Positions 1 through 10,565 of a stretch of 64,000 bases of DNA are shown piece after piece. Made by a program: the position numbers and the translations under genes. Position 1 is the stretch's first letter, and each line of letters starts with the position of its first letter. This DNA comes from Bacteroidota bacterium (GTDB lineage Bacteria; Bacteroidota; Bacteroidia; Chitinophagales; Chitinophagaceae), in the NCBI GenBank assembly GCA_029560415.1, contig JAKQKY010000362.1, forward strand, positions 27,703 to 91,702, read 5' to 3'. The notes under the pieces were generated by a model. It was given only the letters and a program-made list of their open reading frames with translations. It was not told the origin of the DNA and did not search any database.

Positions 1-35
1 AGTTATACATATTCGTACACCTTAAACCAACTCTT

Positions 36-482
36 ATGGATTCAATTACCCGTGATCATTTATCAAACCTCGACCTGCAGGCTGATAATGAAGTGAAGCA
101 GCAATTATTTGATGCAAGTAAATGGACGAAGTTTATCTCCATATCTGCATTTGTAGCTTGTGCCTTCCTGGTCTTAGTTGCCATTATGGGCGGTGAAGTG
201 TTGGCAGAAATGGCAGGGCGCATGATGCCAAATGAGATGTTCCGGGGCGTTAAAGTTGGATTTTTCCTCGGTATCCTGGTATTTTTAATTGCAGTGATCA
301 CTTTTGTATATTATTTATTATTCAATTTTTCATCAAAAGTCAAAAGGGCTTTGCTGAGTGAAAACACAGATTTACTCAACGGTGGATTGAGGTCGCTCAA
401 AATATTTTTCATCATAAGTGGTGTATTTTCCATACTTACCCTGCTAAACTCACTTTATAAATTGTTTTTGACAAATTCTTAA
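36..482 (+). CDS. Small multi-pass membrane protein (DUF5362-like)
   Basis: ORF of 148 aa with several hydrophobic segments; similar in layout to the next ORF. Confidence 0.6.
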   Translation: MDSITRDHLSNLDLQADNEVKQQLFDASKWTKFISISAFVACAFLVLVAIMGGEVLAEMAGRMMPNEMFRGVKVGFFLGILVFLIAVITFVYYLLFNFSSKVKRALLSENTDLLNGGLRSLKIFFIISGVFSILTLLNSLYKLFLTNS

Positions 483-491
483 AACAACTTT

Positions 492-926
492 ATGGAACAA
501 ACTCCAACAAACAGCATATTCGAACTTGAAATAAACGAAGAAGGTAAATCACAATTACGTGGAATTGCTCAATGGGGATACGTGAACGCTTTAGTAAGCA
601 TCATCTCACTTGGCATCAGCATCGTGACCAGTGTAATGTTAGTATCCAGGTTGGGTGAGAATGATACCAGTTTATTGGCTTCTACGGTTATTAGCACATT
701 GCTTATTGTTATAGTTTCACTTCTACTCAATTTAACATTAATGGCAGCTGCCAATAATATAAAAAAGGGACTTGCCGGAAGCGACCAGGGCACATTTAAT
801 GTAGGACTTGGTAAACTCACAACCTACTTCCGCATTTTAGGAATTCTCACCATCATCGGTCTGGTTATCTTATTCCTGGCCATCGTAATCGGGTTGCTGG
901 CGGGCGCTTCACAAGGATTCAAATAA
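492..926 (+). CDS. Small multi-pass membrane protein (DUF5362-like), tandem paralog of the previous ORF
   Basis: ORF of 144 aa, 10 nt after the preceding ORF, same topology pattern. Confidence 0.6.
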   Translation: MEQTPTNSIFELEINEEGKSQLRGIAQWGYVNALVSIISLGISIVTSVMLVSRLGENDTSLLASTVISTLLIVIVSLLLNLTLMAAANNIKKGLAGSDQGTFNVGLGKLTTYFRILGILTIIGLVILFLAIVIGLLAGASQGFK

Positions 927-928
927 GG

Positions 929-1738
929 TCATTCTTTTGTGGCCAGGTAATTATAATCTTCCAGAAGTTTTTCCAGGAAGGCCGATGGGCTTAGGGTTGA
1001 CTGTATGTTCAACACTTCCTTCACCTTGGCTTCTACGCGGTAACACAAATCTTCATTTTTTCTTTTCTGCGATTGGGTTAGTACCGATTTGATGGTATTA
1101 ATATCGCCATCGCTTAAACGCATTACTTCGGGGAACATTACTTTGTAATCCTGGTCGCGGATGTCCATAAAAACGGTATCGGCTATACTAAGTTCCGATT
1201 TACTGTCTACGATCACTGTACCAGCTGCTATGTCGCCGAGCCGTTGTCCCTTCTTAGTAACAAGGATGCAGATGATCACGCCGATTCCAAGGAACCCGGT
1301 GATGATAACGTAAGCGTATAGGGCGCTTTCCGAAAAAACCATGTAGCCGAATAAAAAGGGCCATTCAAAAAACTTGGTGATCCATCGAAGTACATATTGC
1401 CCCATGGTGGCTTCTCCGCCATCGAGGCTGATCACACGTATAGACATGAGCTTTTTGCCAATGGTTTGCCCGTTCATCCATAATTCGGTGAGCAGCGAAT
1501 AGAATAACATGGGAAGGGAAATAACCAATATGTCGAGACCGATATTATCGTGCAACGTGATGGAAAAGCCATTGTATAGCACATATTTCATAGATACCAG
1601 GTAGGCAATGAGCAGGATAAAATCGATCATATAAGCCAGCAATCTTTTGTGAAAGGATGCAAGCTCAAATTCGAGGTCGATGTTAAAAGCCGTTGATATC
1701 TGTATAATAGACATGTACTGCAATTTACAAACTGCCAT
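929..1738 (-). CDS. RDD family membrane protein
   Basis: FHKRLLAYMIDFILL...GQTIGKKLMSIRVISLDGG...KKGQRLGDIAAGTVIV matches the RDD pattern. Confidence 0.85.
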   Translation of the reverse strand: MAVCKLQYMSIIQISTAFNIDLEFELASFHKRLLAYMIDFILLIAYLVSMKYVLYNGFSITLHDNIGLDILVISLPMLFYSLLTELWMNGQTIGKKLMSIRVISLDGGEATMGQYVLRWITKFFEWPFLFGYMVFSESALYAYVIITGFLGIGVIICILVTKKGQRLGDIAAGTVIVDSKSELSIADTVFMDIRDQDYKVMFPEVMRLSDGDINTIKSVLTQSQKRKNEDLCYRVEAKVKEVLNIQSTLSPSAFLEKLLEDYNYLATKE

Positions 1739-1819
1739 TATAAAAGGATATTTTTTTATTTATCAAAAATGAAGCAAATTGTATAGATAATCTGCATCCC
1801 GAAACAAAAATCGTATAGC

Positions 1820-2842
1820 GTGAGAGAAGCGATGTTTATAAAGAAACATGCTGAGAAGTGGAAAACTTACCAGCACCAGGAAACGAAAAATCCGGATGAA
1901 ACCGCTGAGCGCTTCATTACCCTGATCGATGATCTTTCTTATGCCAAAACATTTTATCCACGGAGTAAGGTAACCCGCTGGATCAATGGCATTGCTGCCG
2001 GCATTTACCAGGGCATTTACCAGAACCGTAAAGAAAAATACAGCCGCATCTTCCAGTTCTGGAAATATGAACTTCCGATGTTGTTCAAAAAATATCACCG
2101 CATCTTTTTATTTACGACGTTGATCTTCGTGTTGTTTGTAACCATCGGGTATCTTTCATCTGCACACAATCCTTCCTTTGTACGTGGCGTACTGGGCGAC
2201 CAATACGTAAATATGACCGAAGACAATATTGCCAATGGAGATCCATTTGGGGTGTATAAAGACGCAAATCCTTTTACAATGTTTATTCGCATTGCCTTTA
2301 ATAATATCCGGGTAGCGTTTCTAACCTTCATTGGCGGTTTCACGCTTGGTTTTTTTACGCTCTCGTTATTGTGGAGCAATGGGATCATGCTCGGTAGTTT
2401 TCAATACCTGTTCTTTGCAAACGGGTTGGGCATGAAATCGATCATGGTGATCTGGATCCATGGCACTATTGAAATATCTTCCATTATCATTGCTGCATCT
2501 GCAGGCTTCATACTTGCAAATGGTCTTTTATTTCCCGGCACGTATACCCGGCTCGAATCCTTTAAGAAGGGAGTGAAGGATGCAGCCAAAGTATTGATCA
2601 GCCTCATTCCTTTTTTTATTATGGCGGCATTTCTCGAAAGTTATATTACCCATCTCATGAGCCAGACTTTTGATAAATCGGCCAATGTGGGCATGCCGGT
2701 GTGGATGAGCATTGTGATACTGGCAGGATCCTTTTTCCTGATTGCCTGGTATTTTGTGATCTGGCCAATGCGGCTCAGCAAACGTGGCGGCATTATTCAA
2801 TCGGATGGAATCATAGCCAGGTTAAATAATGCGGATGCGTAA
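1820..2842 (+). CDS. Stage II sporulation protein M-like (SpoIIM/DUF95) membrane protein
   Basis: Multi-TM protein with ...NNIRVAFLTFIGGFTLG...IWIHGTIEISSIIIAASAGF; divergent from the RDD gene and upstream of DUF4129/DUF4350/MoxR/DUF58. Confidence 0.85.
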   Translation: MREAMFIKKHAEKWKTYQHQETKNPDETAERFITLIDDLSYAKTFYPRSKVTRWINGIAAGIYQGIYQNRKEKYSRIFQFWKYELPMLFKKYHRIFLFTTLIFVLFVTIGYLSSAHNPSFVRGVLGDQYVNMTEDNIANGDPFGVYKDANPFTMFIRIAFNNIRVAFLTFIGGFTLGFFTLSLLWSNGIMLGSFQYLFFANGLGMKSIMVIWIHGTIEISSIIIAASAGFILANGLLFPGTYTRLESFKKGVKDAAKVLISLIPFFIMAAFLESYITHLMSQTFDKSANVGMPVWMSIVILAGSFFLIAWYFVIWPMRLSKRGGIIQSDGIIARLNNADA

Positions 2843-3623
2843 ACTTTTCCTGATATGTTTATTGTGTTGTTGCGGGTGCTTCCAAAGCATGGCGCAAGTA
2901 GAGCGTTTTGAGTATGTTGATTCGAGCCTGATGGAGGACCCGACTGAAACAAAGGAGTATGTAATGGAAGGCGAAAAGTCCACAGAGCCGGATACCATGC
3001 TTTACTCGCGGGTGATCAATATTCCCTCCGATAGCCTGCGTGCCTGGAAGACCAATCCATCATTTAAGTATATGCGTAACCTGGATAGCCTGTTAAAAGC
3101 ATACCAGGAATCGTTGAAGAAGAAAGATCCTGCTGACTACGGAGGTTCGTCTAGTGTACCCCGTTATAACCCGTTTGGTTCTGTGTTTGTACAGGTTATT
3201 TTATGGATCCTGGCAGGGGCTGCGGTATTGTTTATTTTATACCGGTTATTCTTAAGCAATGGTTTATTTATCCGGAACCGCGAAGCAAAGGCGGTGCAGG
3301 AGATTTCAGAAGAACAGCATGTTGCCGATGTGCAGGATTTTGATACTTTGGTAAAACAAGCCTATCGCCAGTCGGATTACAGGATGGCAGTGCGCTGGCT
3401 TTTCCTGAAAACGATCCGGCAGTTGGGTGACAAGGGGCATTTACAACCTTCGCCTGATAAAACCAATTTTCAATATGTGCAGCAAATCGATGCAAATAAG
3501 AAGAATGAATTTGCCTCGCTGGTATTGCGTTATGAGTATGTGTGGTATGGACATATAAACATTAGCCGGGAACAGTACGAACAGGTGGAGCTGCGGTTCC
3601 AGTCATTTTTTAATAAAATTTAA
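2829..3623 (+). CDS. DUF4129 domain-containing protein
   Basis: Signal peptide, one TM, C-terminal ...YRMAVRWLFLKTIRQL...F.YVWYG; overlaps the end of the SpoIIM-like gene. Confidence 0.75.
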   Translation: MRMRKLFLICLLCCCGCFQSMAQVERFEYVDSSLMEDPTETKEYVMEGEKSTEPDTMLYSRVINIPSDSLRAWKTNPSFKYMRNLDSLLKAYQESLKKKDPADYGGSSSVPRYNPFGSVFVQVILWILAGAAVLFILYRLFLSNGLFIRNREAKAVQEISEEQHVADVQDFDTLVKQAYRQSDYRMAVRWLFLKTIRQLGDKGHLQPSPDKTNFQYVQQIDANKKNEFASLVLRYEYVWYGHINISREQYEQVELRFQSFFNKI

Positions 3624-3634
3624 GGCAAAGGCAT

Positions 3635-4834
3635 TTGAATAGGAGGATCATATACGGGATACTGTTTTGTTTACTGCTTGGCGGCCTGGGCTGTTCGAGA
3701 AAATCGGCCATGCCCGACTTAAAGGAAACATATTCTGCAAAAGATACAAGGCCCTTTGGTGCATGGGTTGCATTCCGGATACTTAGCAATAGTTTTCCTG
3801 GTAATTTTATTCATCGTACCAACCAACCACTATCTGCTTCGGGAGCCTTTGCATACAATAATCATTCTTTGTATGTGTGTATCACCCAAAATTTCTGGCC
3901 CGAACAGAAGGATGTGAATGCACTGCTGGATTATGTAAGCCAGGGTAATAGCTTTTTTCTTTCTGCAAGTAACATTGATTCTTTATTGCTCGATAAATTA
4001 TCGGCCGAGATACAGCAACCTTCCTACCTGGAGCATGTTTCCCCGTTATCTTATGAGAAGACTTCTGTGAGGCTGATCGACGAGGCCAATCGCCCGAAAG
4101 ATTCATTCAGCTATTTCTATAATCCTTTCGGCAGACACTTTTTAAAACTGAACGAATTCTCGAGCAGGATCGTTGGGTATAACGGTGACGGCAAGGTGAA
4201 CTGCATGGTATATTTCTGGGGCAAGGGAAAGATATTCCTGCACACGGAACCCAGGGCTTTCAGTAATTATTTCCTGCTTACCCGCAACAATGCCGGTTAT
4301 ATGCGCCAGATCCTCCAACTCATGAACAGCGATCCGCTGCATGTGTATTGGGATGATTATTATAACCGGCAAAACAGCCGAGCAGGGAAAGGCTCATTTT
4401 CTACTTTTAGCGAAATAATGAAATACCCGCCACTGGCTACGGCATTCTGGCTTGCTTTGTTGTTGCTGCTGTTTTATGTCAGTTTTGGCGGGAAGCGCAG
4501 GCAGCGGATCATTCCGCAGATTAAACCTGTTCAAAATAGTTCGGTTGCTTTTACAGAAGCCATTGCACGTTTGTATCTTCAACAAAAAGACAATAAGAAT
4601 ATTGCTGATAAGATGATCGCTTATTTCAATGAACATGTACGCACGCATTATTTCCTTTCGGGCATCCCGGGCAGTGCCGATTTCATGCTGGCGCTTAGCA
4701 GGAAGAGTGGAGTATCACTTGAAAAAACCACCTCGCTTTACAGGGCCATAGAACACGCCAGCCAAAGCGGGGAGATCGATGATTACCAACTGTTATCCTT
4801 AAACGAACAAATACAGTCATTCTATAAAAAATAA
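3635..4834 (+). CDS. DUF4350 domain-containing protein
   Basis: Lipoprotein-like start (LLGGLGCS), position in the MoxR/DUF58 locus; TTG start. Confidence 0.75.
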   Translation: MNRRIIYGILFCLLLGGLGCSRKSAMPDLKETYSAKDTRPFGAWVAFRILSNSFPGNFIHRTNQPLSASGAFAYNNHSLYVCITQNFWPEQKDVNALLDYVSQGNSFFLSASNIDSLLLDKLSAEIQQPSYLEHVSPLSYEKTSVRLIDEANRPKDSFSYFYNPFGRHFLKLNEFSSRIVGYNGDGKVNCMVYFWGKGKIFLHTEPRAFSNYFLLTRNNAGYMRQILQLMNSDPLHVYWDDYYNRQNSRAGKGSFSTFSEIMKYPPLATAFWLALLLLLFYVSFGGKRRQRIIPQIKPVQNSSVAFTEAIARLYLQQKDNKNIADKMIAYFNEHVRTHYFLSGIPGSADFMLALSRKSGVSLEKTTSLYRAIEHASQSGEIDDYQLLSLNEQIQSFYKK

Positions 4835-4838
4835 TATC

Positions 4839-5816
4839 ATGGAAGAAAATTTCTTTGAAGAGCGGAAAAGCATCACAGAGTTAAATGCAGCATTGGAAAA
4901 GATCCGTAGCGAAATTTCGCGGGTGATCGTCGGACAGCAACAGTTGGTGGACCTCCTGCTCATTGGCCTGCTTTGTGATGGACATATCCTCATCGAAGGG
5001 GTGCCGGGGGTGGCCAAAACACTTGCTGCCAAACTGATGGCGAAGATCATGGATATCCAGTTCTCCAGGTTGCAATTCACACCCGATATGATGCCCAGCG
5101 ATGTAATTGGTACGGCTGTGTTCAACCCCAAGGAAGGAAGCTTTAGTTTCAAGGCTGGCCCGGTATTCAGCAACATTGTACTTATAGATGAGATCAACAG
5201 GGCCCCTGCAAAAACGCAGGCGGCACTTTTTGAAGTTATGGAAGAACGACAGGTTACCGTTGACGGCTATACGCACCTGATGGGATATCCCTTCATCGTG
5301 CTGGCCACCCAGAACCCGGTTGAGCAGGAGGGAACGTACCGGCTGCCCGAAGCACAGCTTGATCGTTTCCTGTTTAAAGTAGATGTTCACTATCCCAGCC
5401 TGCAGGAAGAGATACAAATTCTTCAAATGCAGCAGGGGAAAAACCAGTATGAAATGCTGCAGGACGTGAACAAGATTTTAACGCCTGATGCTATACGCTA
5501 TTTCAGGAAGATCGTGCAGGATGTGAATATTGAATCAAGGCTGATCGAGTACATTGCCGCCATTGTAAATGAAACCCGCAATAACCCATCCCTGTTCCTG
5601 GGAGCATCTCCGCGGGCTTCCCTTGCCTTACTTAAATCGGCCAAAGCATCTGCGGCTATTCGTGGCCGTGATTTCGTGATCCCGGAAGATGTGGTGGAAA
5701 TGGCACCCCATGTGCTTCGTCACCGCATCATGCTCACGCCCGAAAAAGAGATGGAAGGTATCAGCCCGGATGAGCTGATCGACAGCATACTGAAATCGGT
5801 GGAAGTACCCCGTTAA
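4839..5816 (+). CDS. MoxR family AAA+ ATPase
   Basis: GVPGVAKTLAAKLMAKI Walker A; VLIDEINRAPAKTQAALFEVMEERQVTVDG; ATQNPVEQEGTYRLPEAQLDRF. Confidence 0.95.
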   Translation: MEENFFEERKSITELNAALEKIRSEISRVIVGQQQLVDLLLIGLLCDGHILIEGVPGVAKTLAAKLMAKIMDIQFSRLQFTPDMMPSDVIGTAVFNPKEGSFSFKAGPVFSNIVLIDEINRAPAKTQAALFEVMEERQVTVDGYTHLMGYPFIVLATQNPVEQEGTYRLPEAQLDRFLFKVDVHYPSLQEEIQILQMQQGKNQYEMLQDVNKILTPDAIRYFRKIVQDVNIESRLIEYIAAIVNETRNNPSLFLGASPRASLALLKSAKASAAIRGRDFVIPEDVVEMAPHVLRHRIMLTPEKEMEGISPDELIDSILKSVEVPR

Positions 5817-5868
5817 TTAAATATCCTTTGCGGGTCAAGGAACCTAAATCGTTTGTAACAATTCAATA

Positions 5869-7212
5869 ATGCGTTTTATCAGGAAATATATCGGCGATCT
5901 TTTTATTCCCATGCGGTTTTACCTGCTCACAGGCCTATGCGGACTACTGTTTGTGCTGGCATTTTTTGTGCCGGTTATTTACCCGTTTGTTCGCATCATT
6001 GGCTGGGTATATTTCATGTTGATTTGTATCGATTATATTTTCATGTTCTTCCTGGGTCGTTCACCCAGGGTGAAAAGAATGGTCGGCGACCGGTTGAGCA
6101 ATGGAGATCAAAACAGGATCATCTTACGCATCAGTAACCGGATGAATTTTGCCGTGCACATGACCATTATCGATGAATTGCCCGCACAATTCCAGGTAAG
6201 GGATTTTGAGCTCCATAAATCATTTGCAGCCCGCCAGGAGTTGCAGCTAGGGTATAGTGTAAAGCCAACTGAACGGGGTGTGTATGAATTCGGCAGGGTA
6301 TTGTTGTACACTACTTCGGGATTGGGTTTGCTTTCACGCAGGTTTGTGATTGATGCAGCCCAATCAGTTTCGGTATATCCATCATTTATGCAGCTCAGGA
6401 AATACCAGCTGATCTCGCACACAACACTTGCCAATGAACATGGCAGTAAAAAATACAGGAAGATCGGGCATAGCATGGAGTTTGAACAGATAAAGGATTA
6501 TGTAACGGGAGATGATATGCGCAGTATCAACTGGAAGGCCACTGCCCGTAAAGGCATGCTGATGGTGAATAATTATACCGATGAAAAATCGCAACAGGTA
6601 TTTTGCCTGGTTGATAAAGGAAGGCTGATGAAAATGCCGTTCAACGGACTTAGTTTGCTCGACTATGCCATCAACAGCAGCCTGGTGATGACCAATGTAT
6701 GCCTGCAGAAGCAGGATAAGATCGGGCTCATCACATTTGCCGATAAAATTGGATCGGTATTACCGGCTGAACGAAAGGCCACGCAAAGGGAAAATATTCT
6801 TCAGGTTTTATACAAGCAGCAAACCGCTTTCCTGGAATCAGATTTTGAAATGTTGTACCTGCAATTGCGTCAGAAAATAAAGCAACGCAGCCTCCTGGTT
6901 CTATATACAAATTTTGAATCCTTGAATGGCCTGCATCGCCAATTGCCCTACCTGCGTTCCATTGCCAGGCACCACCTGTTGCTGGTTGTATTTTTTGAAA
7001 ATACCGAACTTAGCCGTTTATCTCACGCCGAAGCTCATAACCTGGAGGATGTATATGTGAAAACCATCGCAGATAAATTTGTGTCGGAGAAGAAAATGAT
7101 CGTGAAAGAATTGTCTAAATATGGAATTCTGTCTATCCTCACTTCTCCCGAAAACCTCACTGTAAACAGCATCAACAAATACCTTGAACTAAAAGCCAGG
7201 CAGGCTATTTAA
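5869..7212 (+). CDS. DUF58 domain-containing protein
   Basis: FEQIKDYVTGDDMRSINWKATARKGMLMVNNYTDEKSQQ DUF58 core. Confidence 0.9.
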   Translation: MRFIRKYIGDLFIPMRFYLLTGLCGLLFVLAFFVPVIYPFVRIIGWVYFMLICIDYIFMFFLGRSPRVKRMVGDRLSNGDQNRIILRISNRMNFAVHMTIIDELPAQFQVRDFELHKSFAARQELQLGYSVKPTERGVYEFGRVLLYTTSGLGLLSRRFVIDAAQSVSVYPSFMQLRKYQLISHTTLANEHGSKKYRKIGHSMEFEQIKDYVTGDDMRSINWKATARKGMLMVNNYTDEKSQQVFCLVDKGRLMKMPFNGLSLLDYAINSSLVMTNVCLQKQDKIGLITFADKIGSVLPAERKATQRENILQVLYKQQTAFLESDFEMLYLQLRQKIKQRSLLVLYTNFESLNGLHRQLPYLRSIARHHLLLVVFFENTELSRLSHAEAHNLEDVYVKTIADKFVSEKKMIVKELSKYGILSILTSPENLTVNSINKYLELKARQAI

Positions 7213-7251
7213 CCAAGTGCTGCAGATATAGTACATTCGCAAAAAATCATT

Positions 7252-8031
7252 TTGGCAAATAAAGATTCTTATTGGCGCAAACACAAGGAGAAGATCGCCG
7301 GCGATATGCCTGAGTCGGTTGTGCGTAAAACATACAACCCTATCAGCGCTGAACAGAAAGCTCTTTATGAAGCCGGGAAAGTTTTATTGATTGATAAACC
7401 CATACATTGGACTTCCTTTGATGTGGTGCGTAAGATCCGCAACAGCATTGGCATCAAAAAAGTGGGCCATGCAGGCACCCTTGATCCATTGGCTACAGGG
7501 TTACTGATTGTGTGCACGGGGAAATTCACGAAGCAGATCAACGAATACATGGCGCAGGAGAAGGAGTATACCGGTAGTTTCACCCTGGGTGCGGTTACGC
7601 CAACTTATGACCTGGAAAGTACACCCGAGCAACAAAAGGATTATTCATCAATAACTGCAGAACAGGTAGAAATGGCGGCAAATACTTTTATTGGTGATAT
7701 ACAGCAATTACCCCCGATCTATTCAGCCATTAAAAAGCAGGGTACACCATTGTACGAGTTGGCCAGGAGAGGAGAAGAAGTAGAATTGAAACCAAGGGCC
7801 ATTCACATCGGCCAGTTCGAGATCGTGCGTATTGAAATGCCCGTAGTACATTTTCGCATTGTATGTTCAACGGGAACCTATATACGCAGTATTGCACATG
7901 ATATGGGAATCGCACTGGGATGTGGTGCTTACCTCAGTGCATTGCGCCGTACACGCATAGGGTCCTTTAGTACTGATGGTGCTATGAGCATGGAAGCATT
8001 CATGGAATCGCTGGGAAGCAGTACCAGCTGA
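7252..8031 (+). CDS. truB: tRNA pseudouridine(55) synthase TruB
   Basis: LLIDKPIHWTSFDVVRKIR...KVGHAGTLDPLATGLLIVCTGKFTK; TTG start. Confidence 0.95.
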   Translation: MANKDSYWRKHKEKIAGDMPESVVRKTYNPISAEQKALYEAGKVLLIDKPIHWTSFDVVRKIRNSIGIKKVGHAGTLDPLATGLLIVCTGKFTKQINEYMAQEKEYTGSFTLGAVTPTYDLESTPEQQKDYSSITAEQVEMAANTFIGDIQQLPPIYSAIKKQGTPLYELARRGEEVELKPRAIHIGQFEIVRIEMPVVHFRIVCSTGTYIRSIAHDMGIALGCGAYLSALRRTRIGSFSTDGAMSMEAFMESLGSSTS

Positions 8032-8050
8032 TCATTCCTACCGTCATTGA

Positions 8051-8099
8051 TATCTCTGTGAAACTCTGTGCAAAACTCTAATTCCTCTGTGGTTTAAAA
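8051..8099. repeat. Dispersed intergenic repeat, 'ctctgtgaaactctgtgcaaaactctaattcctctgtggt' type
   Basis: Similar wording recurs at 25375-25605 and, reverse-complemented, at 41761-42040. Confidence 0.6.
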
Positions 8100-8113
8100 A
8101 AGCTACTCCATTT

Positions 8114-10552
8114 TTAGAAAGGATAACTCACCCCAATCGTAAAATTGAAATTTTCATATCTCCATTTACGATACTCATCATTGGCGCCGCGGGAGAATAT
8201 CTTTTTGAAGATGTCATCAAATCCCAATGGAGGTGCCTGCCAGCCGTCATTGATATAAAAACGTTCGGGTCTTTTAAACCGGAACCCGAGATCAAGTCTT
8301 AATACAAAATAATTAAAATCGAGCCGGAAACCAGTGCCCGCAGAAATACCAAGCTGCTTGTATACATTTTTAATCTGAAATTGTGCACTGTCTTCCGATC
8401 CGTCTGCTTTGGTGTTTCGCAGGTTCCAGATATTTCCTGCATCAATGAACAGGGCACCTCTTAAGGTGAGGGTATTGGGTATGATTCGGGCAATATCATA
8501 ACGGTATTCAATATTCGCTTCCAGTTGCATATCACCAGTGCGATCGTTAAAGATCGTTTTGGTGGAATTAAAAGGTATAAGTTCCCTGCCGCCGGGACCA
8601 ATACCACGGATCGGCCATCCCCGCATACTGTTGCTACCGCCACCGAAATACTGTTTGAAGAACGGCAGCGTACGATTGGTATCACTTCCCAGCAAGGGTA
8701 CCCCAATGCCACCGAAAATCCGGAAGGTCAACGCCGTTTTCGGGTAACTGATACTGTATTTGTATTCAACATCTCCCTTAACAAAATTTCTTTTATATCT
8801 TTTTAAAATAGGAAAGCCCGAACCTTCGAGATTTATTTTAGTGGATGATTCCCGCGAAAGACTAAGCGGGTGATATGGATTGTTATACACCCGCGAAGCA
8901 CTCACACCCATGCCCAGTACAAACGCGGTATTATATGAATATCGTAAGAAAGGGTTATCGTTAAGGATCGTTTTGAAACTATCCGATTCATTGAAAAGGT
9001 AGCTAAATTCCACATTCGGAATTTTTACCGCAATGCGCCAGTTCTTCTTTAGTGAAGTGCCGGCCCATCCAAGGTTAAAATTTACTGATTGCAGGTTGAA
9101 AAGGTTGAGCCGGTTATTGTATGACAGGTTCAGGTTACCAAAAGTTTCCCCGCTGGCAGGTTTGATCCTTTTATTGATCCTGTCGGCCATATTCTTTGGT
9201 AGTACGATCCTCGACACAAAACCATTGAGCCCATAGCTGAGCTCATTTGAATTGATAAGCTTATTGCCTGAACCACGACTATTATTATTCAGCTCCACAC
9301 CTGCACGAATATTATGGGTTACCCGTATGGCTTCCTTTCCTACATTCCTGTTGAGCAAAGAGAGGTTGCCCGAAAGTCCGAACAGATTTCCTGATAAGGC
9401 ATTCAGTGAATTGCTGGAGGCAGAGTAACTGGCTTCGAGGGCCGCCTGGAAACTATATTTTTTATTTGGGATCAATTCGATGACGAGGTTTACACGATCG
9501 CTGCTGTCTGGTACTTCCTGCACCTGGATGTTCACACTCTGCCACACGCCTGTCTTGGTGAGACTGTTAAGCGTATTATAATATTCATTTTGTTTAAATA
9601 AATTTCCCCTGCGTAAGCTGATGTTCCTTCCCAGGAAACCTGTGCGGAATAATTTTTCGTGATAACGCAATACAAAATTGCGGGTAGCCCTTTCCGTGAT
9701 ATCCAGGCTGTCACTTAATTTGTCACCCTGCCGAAAATCGGGCAGGAGGTAGATGCGGTTGATATAGAATTTTTGTAGTTTGCTGGAATCGATTGGCGGA
9801 ATCAATACCACAGCCAGTTTTATCTTTGGAGAATCCCGTTGCTGCTGTGCTTCGGCCAATAGCCTGAGTTGTTCAAACGGATCATCTGTTACCGATGTAA
9901 GGGCTTCAATGGTTGTATCACCCCGCACCCTTAACTCGGCAGCAGTGAATTTGTAATAGCCATTGTTCCTGAAACTATCTACCAGCCGGCTTATCTCACC
10001 AAGCACGGCAACTTTTGTAATGGGTTTGTCTTTTTTCAGTAATGCATATTCGCGGTCCTGCAAGGCTTTCTCCTGCAAATCCGGTTTTACGAGTCGGTAA
10101 CTTACTGTATCTATCAAAGTAGGTTTGCCTGCTTCCACAACATACTTAACCTTCACCTTTTGATTTACCGTATCGGCCACGTAACTGATCTTTGCGTTGT
10201 AATACCCAAGGTGAAACATGGAAGCCTGCATATTCCTGGATGAAATTCCGGCATAAGCGCTGTCGTAAGCCGGCGGACTAATGATATACTTCAGGAAAAA
10301 GAATTTGTCCTTGGTTTTTACAGTAGCACTGTCATCAAGCTGTCCATTTAAGCGTTGATTTAATGTCTGTCTTTCAATTTTAGTAAAATTTCCTCCCTTA
10401 ACTTCGATACTGGTTCCAACCAAATAAGGTTTGTTGGCGGGCTTGTTTCGGATGAAAGTAAAGGTAGTGCAGGATGCTAATGACAGCAGGAAGACAAACA
10501 AATACCCGTAACGGATACCCGAATTTTTAATACTCGAAAAATATAACGGCAT
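8114..10552 (-). CDS. tamL: BamA/TamA-family outer membrane protein, TamL-like lipoprotein
   Basis: Lipobox LLSLASC; POTRA-like region; C-terminal ...GGSNSMRGWPIRGIGPG...LEANIEYRYDI...GTGFRLDFNYFVLRLDLGFRFKRPE. Start placed at the internal Met (MPLYFSS) rather than the 10633 ORF start. Confidence 0.88.
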   Translation of the reverse strand: MPLYFSSIKNSGIRYGYLFVFLLSLASCTTFTFIRNKPANKPYLVGTSIEVKGGNFTKIERQTLNQRLNGQLDDSATVKTKDKFFFLKYIISPPAYDSAYAGISSRNMQASMFHLGYYNAKISYVADTVNQKVKVKYVVEAGKPTLIDTVSYRLVKPDLQEKALQDREYALLKKDKPITKVAVLGEISRLVDSFRNNGYYKFTAAELRVRGDTTIEALTSVTDDPFEQLRLLAEAQQQRDSPKIKLAVVLIPPIDSSKLQKFYINRIYLLPDFRQGDKLSDSLDITERATRNFVLRYHEKLFRTGFLGRNISLRRGNLFKQNEYYNTLNSLTKTGVWQSVNIQVQEVPDSSDRVNLVIELIPNKKYSFQAALEASYSASSNSLNALSGNLFGLSGNLSLLNRNVGKEAIRVTHNIRAGVELNNNSRGSGNKLINSNELSYGLNGFVSRIVLPKNMADRINKRIKPASGETFGNLNLSYNNRLNLFNLQSVNFNLGWAGTSLKKNWRIAVKIPNVEFSYLFNESDSFKTILNDNPFLRYSYNTAFVLGMGVSASRVYNNPYHPLSLSRESSTKINLEGSGFPILKRYKRNFVKGDVEYKYSISYPKTALTFRIFGGIGVPLLGSDTNRTLPFFKQYFGGGSNSMRGWPIRGIGPGGRELIPFNSTKTIFNDRTGDMQLEANIEYRYDIARIIPNTLTLRGALFIDAGNIWNLRNTKADGSEDSAQFQIKNVYKQLGISAGTGFRLDFNYFVLRLDLGFRFKRPERFYINDGWQAPPLGFDDIFKKIFSRGANDEYRKWRYENFNFTIGVSYPF

Positions 10553-10565
10553 AAATTGTCTGACA